This document shows, in pieces, positions 5,643 through 12,137 of a stretch of DNA of 12,137 nt; the first letter of the stretch is position 1; each line of letters opens with the position of its first letter. A program made the translations under genes and the position numbers. Below the pieces are notes generated by a model, which saw only the letters and a program-made list of their open reading frames with translations, had not been told where the DNA came from and did not search any database. Location: contig JAHYJR010000010.1 in the NCBI GenBank assembly GCA_019429005.1, positions 1 to 12,137 on the forward strand. The letters are read 5' to 3'. This DNA is from Nanobdellati archaeon (GTDB lineage Archaea; EX4484-52; GLR71).

Positions 5643-7490
5643 TCACTCAACAATCTCAAACCCATATTTCAAGATCAGATTAAAATCTTTTGTATTAGGC
5701 TTATACTTTGCAAACTTAACAAGATCACATGTTGAGAAACATTTACGTACAACGCTTAATTTTTCAGGCATCAGAGATTTAACAACCTTCAAGGCTTCAG
5801 TACTTGTGATATGCGTTTCAACCTTATCTATTGTATCACTCTCACTCAAGATATAAAATCTAACAGCTTTTGATACCATGATATATGCCTGTTTCTTATC
5901 ACCTTTATCATACATTTTTTCAGCATTCTTAAGCATCTTAATTGCTTCTTTAGAAGGATTAATTGGCACTGAAAAGAATGATTTTTCTAAAGAACCACTG
6001 ACCCGCTTAGATAAATGGTAATAATACAATATCAAAGATAAAACAAATAAGAACAAAATATATTTATAATAAGAATTTTCAAGACCTTTTACTTTTAGAT
6101 TATCAACTTCAACAGAATTTTCAGAAAAATCAGCTGTACCTGTTATATTCGCATAAGACATTGTACCGTTTTCCTCTTTAAAATATTCAACATTAAATTT
6201 TGTAGAATTTGATTTTATAGGTTCAGCATTAAGATCACTTCGCGTATAATTAAGATTTTTAAGCATCGCATCCTTCTTCAAAAAATCATCATCACTTTCT
6301 AAAGCTGAAGATATATCAGACAGATCCTTATCAGACAATTTAGCTAAATCTTTAGGATCAAAATCATCCATTTTTCCAGTAATATTTGCCGTCTCTCCAT
6401 TTGGACCTTCATACTCATATTTGAAATCAGACATATTATCCTTATCCAAACCATCAAACTCTTTATATTTCAAAGAATAACCATCCTCTTTAAGACTTTC
6501 ATCAAGCTCCTTAAATTCATCTGTATTTTCTAACGCCTCAGAAAGTTCTTTTTCATCTTCAGGACTCATCTTTTTCAAATCATTTACAGAACCATCTTCA
6601 ATATTACCTTTAATGCTCGCTTTACTACCATCTGGCTTCTTATAATCATAACTAAACTCACTATCATTTCCAGAAGTTGGTTCAATATTTTTTTCATCCA
6701 ATAAATAGCCTTTATCTTCAAGAGATTCTTGCATATCTTGGAAATCCTTATCCTCTGACAAAGCCTTATCAAGAGACTCCATTCTTTCCTTATCAATACT
6801 TGCCTTTTCATCAGAAAGCTGCTGTTTCACAGAACTCATATCTTGCTTAGATCGCTGTTTCACAGAATCAAGCTTATCTTGCATAGGATTAGGCTCAGGT
6901 GCTGGTGCTTGTTGTTCCTTTTTTTGTTCTTCAAGCATCTTATCTAAAGATTCTTTAAGCTTCTCAGTCATAGATTTCTCTTCTTCTTGTTGCTCTTCTT
7001 GCTGTTGCTGCTGTTGTTGTTGTTGCTGTTCTTCATCTTCGGTTTCATCAAACTCACACTGTACTATGACTTGTGTGGTTGTCTGTTGAATATTGCTTAC
7101 ACCCACAACTTCAATACTAATATCTTCAACACTTTCAACAATTTCAACATCTCCAGTCTCAAGATTGGTATATTTAACTTTTAATTTGCCGAGAGTATAA
7201 GTTCCAGGAGCATATGCTTGAAGAGACATATACTCAGCAACGCCAGACAATTCATTTATCTGTGCAGATTGACATTGGGTATCAATAATATTCCCACCAA
7301 TATCATTATAATCTTTAACCATAAATGAAAGAGACTGATTAAACGGATTATTAATTTTCAGAAAAATATTAACCGTTTCGCCAACATTCACAACTGTATT
7401 ATCCACAGCTTTTTCAATAGATAAAGACTCAGCATACACAGATGTTCCAAAAAGCATAAGTATCATAAAAACATAAAACCATCGTCTCAT
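5643..7490 (-). CDS. BatD-like membrane protein with poly-Gln tract and triple repeat domain
   Basis: A 615-residue last gene of the MoxR/vWA operon. Residues 1-20 are a signal peptide (likely cut after V-Y-A). Residues 22-130 look like an Ig-like beta domain, as in BatD N-termini. Acidic residues and ten Gln in a row (155-164) follow, then a charged coiled-coil-like part to about 235. Residues 237-468 hold three degenerate copies of a ~77-residue unit (A-L ... F-x-Y-x-Y ... D/N-G ... A-x-I-x-G). A membrane helix spans about 475-493, and a 120-residue helical cytoplasmic tail contains C-D-L-V-K-F-A-K-Y, similar to BatD tails. Its ATG overlaps the stop of the vWA gene (ATGA), and GGGTGTTATC precedes it. 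The BatD call rests on position, architecture and the tail motif; the middle repeats are not something I recognise. Confidence 0.8.
   Translation of the reverse strand: MRRWFYVFMILMLFGTSVYAESLSIEKAVDNTVVNVGETVNIFLKINNPFNQSLSFMVKDYNDIGGNIIDTQCQSAQINELSGVAEYMSLQAYAPGTYTLGKLKVKYTNLETGDVEIVESVEDISIEVVGVSNIQQTTTQVIVQCEFDETEDEEQQQQQQQQQQEEQQEEEKSMTEKLKESLDKMLEEQKKEQQAPAPEPNPMQDKLDSVKQRSKQDMSSVKQQLSDEKASIDKERMESLDKALSEDKDFQDMQESLEDKGYLLDEKNIEPTSGNDSEFSYDYKKPDGSKASIKGNIEDGSVNDLKKMSPEDEKELSEALENTDEFKELDESLKEDGYSLKYKEFDGLDKDNMSDFKYEYEGPNGETANITGKMDDFDPKDLAKLSDKDLSDISSALESDDDFLKKDAMLKNLNYTRSDLNAEPIKSNSTKFNVEYFKEENGTMSYANITGTADFSENSVEVDNLKVKGLENSYYKYILFLFVLSLILYYYHLSKRVSGSLEKSFFSVPINPSKEAIKMLKNAEKMYDKGDKKQAYIMVSKAVRFYILSESDTIDKVETHITSTEALKVVKSLMPEKLSVVRKCFSTCDLVKFAKYKPNTKDFNLILKYGFEIVE
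6087..6782 (-). repeat. Three degenerate ~77-residue protein repeats in the BatD-like gene
   Basis: The copies cover about residues 237-315, 316-393 and 394-468. Matching points recur at near-constant spacing: A-L at 243, 319 and 396; the F-x-(Y/V)-x-Y strand at 279, 356 and 432; and the Gly closing A-x-I-x-G at 295, 372 and 451. Each copy looks like one helix followed by several strands. The DNA copies are diverged, so the duplication is old. Confidence 0.75.
6999..7028 (-). repeat. Ten-codon poly-Gln tract
   Basis: Ten Gln codons, CAA and CAG mixed, encode residues 155-164 of the BatD-like protein, flanked by Glu-rich sequence. The mixed codons suggest selection for the amino acids rather than simple slippage. 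A Leu-rich + strand ORF across this stretch is only its shadow. Confidence 0.85.
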
Positions 7491-8434
7491 GATAACACCC
7501 GATACTTTACAGTCCTCAAATAAAACTCAGACAAAATAAAAATAAAAGACATAAACATAAACCACATTCTTGTACTTGTCTCATCATTCGTACGCTCAAT
7601 TTTTTCAGAAAGTGAACTGTAAATATCTTCAAGTGTATTGTCATCAATAGATTTGAAATATTCACCATTAGTCTCTTGTGCTATTAACTGAAGCGCCACC
7701 TCATCAAACTCAGCATACATAGGCCGTCCAAAGAAATCATATCCAAGTACAACCTGTCCATTCGAACCCATACCGATTGTAAATACTTGTATATCTTGAG
7801 AATTTGCAAACTCTATAGCCTCATTAATACTGATTACACCAGCATTATTAACACCATCACTTAATAATATAACAAACTTCTTTTTACTAGGGTTCGATGT
7901 TACCATATCAACTGAAAGTGCAAGACCATCCCCAATTGCTGTCATCCCTTGAGACACTTTGATATTCTTAAGACTTGCTAAAGTCCTATCTTTTGATGTT
8001 GTAAAGAATGATTGAGCTGTTGCACCATCTGAAAAAACAATAATTCCTACACGATCGTTAAGATTCAAATTTTGAACAAAAAGCTCAGCATTTCGTTTAG
8101 CAGCCTCAATCCTGTTAGGCGTATAATCTGTAGCAACCATACTCCCCGAAATATCAATTGCAAGAACAATATTTACACCTTCCTCACGATGAAGAAGAGC
8201 CACTTGCGGATCTGCTAATGCGAATATGACTGATGTGAACGCCAAGAATTTTAACAATAAAAGTATATTATTTCTAAACCAATTTTTATGTTTTGAAACT
8301 GTTGTCTTTATCAGGCGAATATCACTAAATTTTATAGCAGACAATCTATTTTTTTCTAAAGATAGATGGTATATATAATAGATTATTGGCAATAACACTA
8401 AAAATGAAAGCCAAAAAGGTTCTTCAAAATACAT
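7487..8434 (-). CDS. BatA/BatB-like membrane vWA protein
   Basis: A 315-residue protein with two N-terminal helices (about 6-25 and 55-74), a von Willebrand A domain (about 88-285) and a C-terminal helix (about 290-308), the usual BatA/BatB layout. The MIDAS metal site is complete: D94-I-S96-G-S98, T165 (in G-M-T-A-I-G-D-G) and D193 (L-L-S-D-G). It should bind a divalent metal and a protein partner. Since both helix sets flank the domain on one side of the membrane, the family expectation is that it works with the MoxR ATPase and the BatD-like protein, whose gene overlaps it by four bases. GAGGAGAGGT lies upstream of the ATG, over the end of the preceding gene. It is a typical length with no defects seen. 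Confidence 0.93.
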   Translation of the reverse strand: MYFEEPFWLSFLVLLPIIYYIYHLSLEKNRLSAIKFSDIRLIKTTVSKHKNWFRNNILLLLKFLAFTSVIFALADPQVALLHREEGVNIVLAIDISGSMVATDYTPNRIEAAKRNAELFVQNLNLNDRVGIIVFSDGATAQSFFTTSKDRTLASLKNIKVSQGMTAIGDGLALSVDMVTSNPSKKKFVILLSDGVNNAGVISINEAIEFANSQDIQVFTIGMGSNGQVVLGYDFFGRPMYAEFDEVALQLIAQETNGEYFKSIDDNTLEDIYSSLSEKIERTNDETSTRMWFMFMSFIFILSEFYLRTVKYRVLS

Positions 8435-8440
8435 ATTATA

Positions 8441-9046
8441 TCAAGACCTCTCCTCTTTTTTATAAATGGATTCTGAAAATTTATCAATCAACCTAAATAG
8501 ATATTTATCTTTCAAAGAATCGATATAGACATTTATCCTTAGAGATAAATCAATATAAAAAGCCACCATTCGGTTCAAAAGACCCTTATAATAAATATGA
8601 TATAATACATTCACAGGTAATGCTGCAAAGATTATATTTATTATAGATACATCTTTATTCGAATAACTAAAAAAAGATAAAAAATATAGGAAAATAAATA
8701 CCTGCTTCAATACATAATTTTTCAAAATAGTTTCTTTTTTCATAAAAAGTCCAGAAAATGCAGACATTAATATATACAATATAATCAATAACAGAAAATA
8801 ATTAACAAACAAATCTGATAACGGTAAAAGATCCAGCTTTAGATAACTTATGTATTTTAAAGGTAAAATTGTCAACAATGATAATACAATCACAAGTGAT
8901 GCAATAAACAGGCCTTTAATAAAAGTAATAATTTCAACAGATAATTTTCGACCAACTTTAATAGAATAAAAAAATATCAAAACTATAGACAGTACTAAAG
9001 ATAAGACAATCATAAAATAGGGTATTTGAGATAATACAGATGTCAT
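8441..9046 (-). CDS. Unrecognised five-helix membrane protein of the MoxR/vWA operon
   Basis: About 201 residues from the ATG at 9046, with five hydrophobic segments. Counted from an upstream in-frame ATG at 9061, these are about 14-34, 43-68, 83-107, 118-133 and 138-157, followed by a charged tail of some 45 residues. Starting at 9061 would overlap the DUF58 gene by 11 bases and has no ribosome-binding site. Starting at 9046 begins five bases after that gene's stop and fits re-initiation, so I prefer 9046 with moderate confidence. I do not recognise a family. Its place between DUF58 and the BatA/B-like gene is where Bat operons often carry a small membrane protein, so a role in the same membrane complex is likely. 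Confidence 0.7.
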   Translation of the reverse strand: MTSVLSQIPYFMIVLSLVLSIVLIFFYSIKVGRKLSVEIITFIKGLFIASLVIVLSLLTILPLKYISYLKLDLLPLSDLFVNYFLLLIILYILMSAFSGLFMKKETILKNYVLKQVFIFLYFLSFFSYSNKDVSIINIIFAALPVNVLYHIYYKGLLNRMVAFYIDLSLRINVYIDSLKDKYLFRLIDKFSESIYKKEERS

Positions 9047-9050
9047 AAAT

Positions 9051-9953
9051 TTAACACACATTTCTTATATTTTTTGGAATCCTACTTTTAAAAAATCCTG
9101 AAAGAGACTTAAACCATTCCGAACCATTTTGTATACCTATATAATCTGAACCGGATAATATTATCTTCTTTCTTATATATTCAAGATCCAATTCAACAAG
9201 CCTATGGTAATCCTCATAAAACTCTGGATTTGATGTATCAACAAGAACCTGTTCACCCGTTTCCATATCTTCAAGATATATCATACCTACATCGGGTATA
9301 TCTATCTCACGCTCATCCATAACACGAATAGATATAAGATCATGTTTCCTTGAAACAATCTTAAGATACTTATCCAGATTTTGTGGAAGATTCATAAAGT
9401 CAGATATAACAAAGATAATACTTTTTCTTTTTGTGATATTATTTATATATTTTAATGCTGATGACATATCAGTTGTTTTATTTACAGAATTAAAAGACAA
9501 AATATCTTTAATCATATGTAACACATTCTTACGCCCACGCTTTGGTGGAATTATATGTTCAACCTTATCTGAAAATAAAATAAGTCCAACACGATCATTA
9601 TTATGCACTGCTGCAAAAGCAAGTGTCGCTGAAATTTCTGCTGCAATCTCCCTTTTAATATTCTTTTTTGATCCAAAATCAAAAGACCCCGAAACATCAA
9701 GTAAAATATAAACTGTCATATCACGCTCTTCAACAAATTCGCGAACATAGGGTTTATTCATTCTTGCAGTAACATTCCAATCAATATTCCTTATATCATC
9801 TCCAAAACTATATTTACGATAGTCTGAAAATTCAATACCCGAACCTTTAAACTTAGAACGATAAAAACCCTGAATAAAACCTTCTGAATAAGACCGTGTC
9901 TTAAGTTCAATTTTACGTACAGTTTTAATAATATCTTTTTCAATAAGAGTCAA
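9051..9953 (-). CDS. DUF58 family protein (vWA-like), MoxR partner
   Basis: A 300-residue soluble protein. The DUF58 signature is clear: G-S-G-I-E-F-S-D-Y-R-K-Y (37-48), G-D-D-I-R-N-I-D-W-N (51-60), T-A-R, and P-Y-V-R-E-F-V-E-E-R-D (68-78). It continues into a vWA-like fold with D86-V-S88-G-S90, Thr160/161 and D185 in V-I-S-D-F, so the metal site looks intact. Proteins of this family are encoded beside MoxR ATPases and are thought to be their partners or adaptors. The start is TTG at 9953: GGTG lies five bases before it, over the end of the MoxR gene, and there is no ATG before residue 65, well inside the conserved domain. The gap to the MoxR gene is 12 bases. Confidence 0.93.
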   Translation of the reverse strand: MTLIEKDIIKTVRKIELKTRSYSEGFIQGFYRSKFKGSGIEFSDYRKYSFGDDIRNIDWNVTARMNKPYVREFVEERDMTVYILLDVSGSFDFGSKKNIKREIAAEISATLAFAAVHNNDRVGLILFSDKVEHIIPPKRGRKNVLHMIKDILSFNSVNKTTDMSSALKYINNITKRKSIIFVISDFMNLPQNLDKYLKIVSRKHDLISIRVMDEREIDIPDVGMIYLEDMETGEQVLVDTSNPEFYEDYHRLVELDLEYIRKKIILSGSDYIGIQNGSEWFKSLSGFFKSRIPKNIRNVC

Positions 9954-9968
9954 AATAACACCAATCTA
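9954..9968 (-). promoter_or_regulatory. Ribosome-binding site for the TTG start of the DUF58 gene
   Basis: The - strand reads TAG (stop of the MoxR gene), then ATTGGTGTTATT, then TTG. The GGTG supports the rare TTG start, which has no good alternative downstream. Confidence 0.6.
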
Positions 9969-10952
9969 TGGAACATTTACTACATTCAATACCTTATTTA
10001 TAATATAACTAGAATCAATATTTTCTGCATCAGCTTCATATGTCATCAAAACACGATGCCTTAATACATCAGGAGCAATCCCCTTTATATCTTCAGGTAT
10101 AACATAAGCACGACCATTCATAAGAGCATGAGCTTTTGCACCTAAAGTTAACCAAATAGACGCACGCGGTGATGCACCATATGCAACAAAATTAGTGAAA
10201 TCAAGACCATACACATCTGGATTTCGTGTAGCATTAACAATATCTGTCACATAATTTATGACTTTCTCATCTGCATAAATACTATGACAAAATTTTTGCA
10301 TCTCAATTATCTTAACAATATCAATAACTTTTTTTGCAGAAGGCATAACACCCGAAGTCATCCTCCTCACAATCTCTTTCTCATCATTTAAAGATGCATA
10401 TTTAACAGGAATCTTAAACATAAACCGATCAAGCTGAGCTTCTGGTAAAGGATACGTACCTTCTGTCTCTATAGGATTCTGTGTTGCAAGAACAAGAAAT
10501 GGTTTTGGAAGTGGAAATGTTTCACCAGCAATTGTTACCTGACACTCTTGCATTGCTTCAAGCAAAGCGGATTGTACTTTAGGTGGTGCACGATTTATTT
10601 CGTCTGCAAGAATAAAATTCGAAAACACGGGACCTTTCTTTGTCGAAAATGTTGCAGTTTTCTGATTATATATTTTTGTTCCAAGTATATCAGATGGAAG
10701 TAAATCTGGTGTAAACTGTAATCGTCTAAAATCAGCATGTGTTGTGTCAGACAATGTTTTAATCATAAGAGTTTTAGCAAGACCTGGAAGACCTTCAAGA
10801 AGCGTATGTCCACCTGCAATAAGAGAAATCATTAATTTATCCAAAACATCATCATTACCTACAACAACCTTTTTAACCTCACCAATAACCTTATCAGTTA
10901 ATGATGCATATTCCTCTGCCTTTAAATTAAGAGCTTTCATATCTTGTGCCAT
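9966..10952 (-). CDS. moxR: MoxR-family AAA+ ATPase
   Basis: A 328-residue ATPase. Walker A is G-L-P-G-L-A-K-T (54-61), Walker B I-L-A-D-E-I-N (114-120), sensor 1 A-T-Q-N-P (156-160), the arginine-finger region E-A-Q-L-D-R-F (171-177), and sensor 2 G-A-S-P-R in the C-terminal lid. The family uses ATP to remodel or activate partner complexes, usually with vWA proteins encoded beside it. It is the first gene of a five-gene operon (MoxR, DUF58, membrane protein, vWA, BatD-like). GGTGA four bases before the ATG gives a good ribosome-binding site. It is full length with no missing motif. The client of the system is unknown; the hydrogenase operon directly downstream is one candidate. Confidence 0.96.
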   Translation of the reverse strand: MAQDMKALNLKAEEYASLTDKVIGEVKKVVVGNDDVLDKLMISLIAGGHTLLEGLPGLAKTLMIKTLSDTTHADFRRLQFTPDLLPSDILGTKIYNQKTATFSTKKGPVFSNFILADEINRAPPKVQSALLEAMQECQVTIAGETFPLPKPFLVLATQNPIETEGTYPLPEAQLDRFMFKIPVKYASLNDEKEIVRRMTSGVMPSAKKVIDIVKIIEMQKFCHSIYADEKVINYVTDIVNATRNPDVYGLDFTNFVAYGASPRASIWLTLGAKAHALMNGRAYVIPEDIKGIAPDVLRHRVLMTYEADAENIDSSYIINKVLNVVNVP

Positions 10953-11003
10953 CTATTCACCGTAAAATATTGAATATCCTTAATTCAATAATGACTAAAA
11001 GAT

Positions 11004-11016
11004 TATTATATATTTT
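11004..11016 (-). promoter_or_regulatory. TATA box of the MoxR/vWA operon
   Basis: AAAAATATATAAT on the - strand lies about 58 bases before the moxR ATG. A start some 26 bases downstream would leave a leader of about 30 bases carrying the GGTGA site. The stretch 10953-11105 holds nothing else that I can identify. Confidence 0.55.
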
Positions 11017-11105
11017 TCGTTTTTGATAATAATAATACAAAATAATTTTAAATATAAACAATAAACCTAAATCCATAAACTACTAACTTCAAATAATAAA
11101 AAAGT

Positions 11106-11938
11106 TTATTCCGTTTTCAACAATAACGTTGAACCCACAATAAGAATACCACCAATAAAAAGATTCAAAGTTACAACTTCTCCTAAAAATAAAACACCAA
11201 ACACAAGGGCACTAATTACTTCAATATAAGCCAAAAATTATGCTGTTGATACTTTTATGTTCTTTAAAGCTGAAAAAAAAAGTCCAAAACCAATAACTCC
11301 AACAAGAACTGCATGAACTGAAACAATATCAACCTTAAAAAAACTTAAACTAGACCAACCCCTAAAAAGGAAAGGTAAAAATACAAAACTACCAACTAGA
11401 TTTTGATAAAAGATAATCTCAAATTGTGAATATTTTTTTGATTCGCTCTTAAATATTATGATAGTCATAGAATAAAAACATGCAGATAAAAGCATAGCAG
11501 ACATACCTATAAAATCTTTGCTTAAAAATGAAAAACCGTTTCCCATATACACAATAACAATACCTATAAATGATACAAAAAGAAGAAAGATATTCATACA
11601 TTCAATTTTTTCTTTTAAAAAAAATACTGAAAATCGCGCAAAAATAGGCCAAGTATAAAGCATTATAACTGCATTGCTTACAGAAGCATAAGTGAATCCT
11701 ACAAAATAAAGAAACATGCGTAAAGCATTCAAAAATGAAGCTAAAAACATAGGCCTATCTTATTTAAGTAATAATTTACGCTTTTCAATTTTAAAAAAAA
11801 GAAAAAGTATTAATGTAGGTATTAACATCCTAAAAAAGTCATGATTGTAGGAGGAAAATTAAGATATTTAACAAATACTCCAGTTGATCCAAAAATGATT
11901 GCTGCAAAAATAACTTCAATATGAGGATTTAATTTCAT
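11106..11938 (-). pseudogene. Decayed EamA/DMT-family transporter gene
   Basis: Reading from an ATG at 11938 to TAA at 11106-11108 rebuilds a protein of about 277 residues, the normal size for this ten-helix drug/metabolite transporter family. Visible family features are the I-F-G-S-T-G start region, Y-A-S-V-S-N-A-V-I-M-L-Y-T-W-P in the first repeat with F-L-K-E-K-I-E after it, and L-F-L-G-E-V-V-T near the end. Defects: a one-base loss at the A6 run 11832-11837 (after T-I-M-T-F), an in-frame TAA at 11760-11762, and an in-frame TAA at 11238-11240. The longest open piece (11238-11750, 170 residues) lacks the first helices and the last two, so it is unlikely to work. The substrate is unknown; family members export amino acids and metabolites. 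Confidence 0.88.
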
Positions 11939-11960
11939 AAGTAACAACCATTTGTTTTGA

Positions 11961-11988
11961 TATTAATAAACCCTACAATTATAAAATC
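11961..11988 (-). promoter_or_regulatory. Possible relic promoter of the EamA gene
   Basis: TATTAATA (11961-11968) lies about 26 bases before the ATG at 11938, and a second A/T box is near 11977-11988. Either could be the old TATA box. The region is too AT-rich for a firm call. Confidence 0.3.
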
Positions 11989-11995
11989 CTAAACT

Positions 11996-12137
11996 ATAAT
12001 ATCACAAAAGATAATATCACAAAAGATAATATCACAAAAGATAATATCACAAAAGATAATATCACAAAAGATAATATCACAAAAGATAATATCACAAAAG
12101 ATAATATCACAAAAGATAATATCACAAAAGATAATAT
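11996..12137. repeat. Perfect 15-bp tandem repeat, about 9.5 copies, running off the window
   Basis: The unit ATAATATCACAAAAG repeats without a single mismatch for 142 bases up to the window edge. There are no spacers, so it is not a CRISPR array. The unit is five codons long and leaves two frames open on each strand (for example I-T-K-D-N on +), so coding use beyond the edge is possible, but no start codon is visible inside the window. Other readings are a minisatellite, an iteron-like protein-binding array, or an assembly artefact at a contig end. Confidence 0.9.

Noticed and set aside
6584-6811. - strand ORF of 75 residues
   Set aside because: It is an alternate frame inside the BatD-like gene, whose own frame shows clear repeats.
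6987-7184. + strand gene rich in Leu
   Set aside because: It is the antisense reading of the poly-Gln tract of the BatD-like gene; Leu runs come from CTG/TTG complements.
9433-9711. + strand ORF of 92 residues
   Set aside because: It lies wholly antisense to the conserved DUF58 gene, with no ribosome-binding site or recognisable motif.
10744-10965. + strand ORF of 73 residues
   Set aside because: It is antisense to the N-terminal part of moxR, including its Walker A region, so it is a shadow.
11238-11750. Intact short transporter of 170 residues
   Set aside because: Clear in-frame family sequence continues on both sides beyond a TAA and a frameshift, so this is a piece of a broken ten-helix transporter.
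11996-12137. CRISPR array
   Set aside because: The 15-bp units abut each other without spacers.

Overview
The window reads as a chromosomal piece of a very AT-rich archaeon. The evidence is: (1) ribosome-binding sites of the archaeal type (GGTG, GTGAT) just before most operon-internal starts; (2) TATA-like boxes about 26-30 bases before some first genes, which suggests leaderless mRNAs; (3) a tRNA without an encoded CCA end; (4) five hydrogenase genes in the order of the mbhJKLMN block of archaeal membrane-bound hydrogenase. A DPANN-type or other low-GC archaeal lineage is possible, but the window does not fix the phylum.

Layout. Bases 1-770 (+ strand) hold the end of one gene and a complete second gene. 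Both encode proteins with a repeated G-G-x-(V/I)-W-x-D-x-R-Y motif, and the complete one is clearly secreted. A tRNA-Val(GAC) with an odd anticodon loop follows (831-905), then an unrecognised 174-residue protein gene. From about 1500 to the right end everything reads on the - strand. Read in the direction of transcription from the right, this holds: a 15-bp perfect tandem repeat running off the window edge; a decayed EamA/DMT transporter gene; a five-gene MoxR/DUF58/vWA ('Bat-like') operon; a five-gene group 4 [NiFe] hydrogenase operon; and a decayed HIT-family gene.

How the genes fit together. The hydrogenase set has the small and large catalytic subunits with all metal-binding cysteines, the NuoC-like linker, the NuoH-like membrane anchor and the two-cluster ferredoxin subunit. 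It is therefore a real hydrogenase rather than complex I. It could pass electrons between a ferredoxin and protons. No antiporter-like (NuoL/MbhH/EchA) or Mrp subunit and no maturation gene lies in the window. The upstream operon encodes a MoxR AAA+ ATPase, a DUF58 protein, a five-helix membrane protein, a BatA/B-like vWA protein and a large BatD-like protein with a poly-Gln tract and three copies of an unknown ~77-residue domain. MoxR/vWA pairs often help assemble or activate other complexes, so help for the neighbouring hydrogenase is a reasonable but unproven idea.

Two neighbouring genes (HIT family and EamA) are clearly dead, with several stops and frameshifts that I could reconstruct by reading across them. 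The strongest leads for something new are the antiporter-less Mbh-like operon beside the Bat-like operon, the triple repeat domain in the BatD-like protein, and the W-x-D-x-R-Y repeat proteins.
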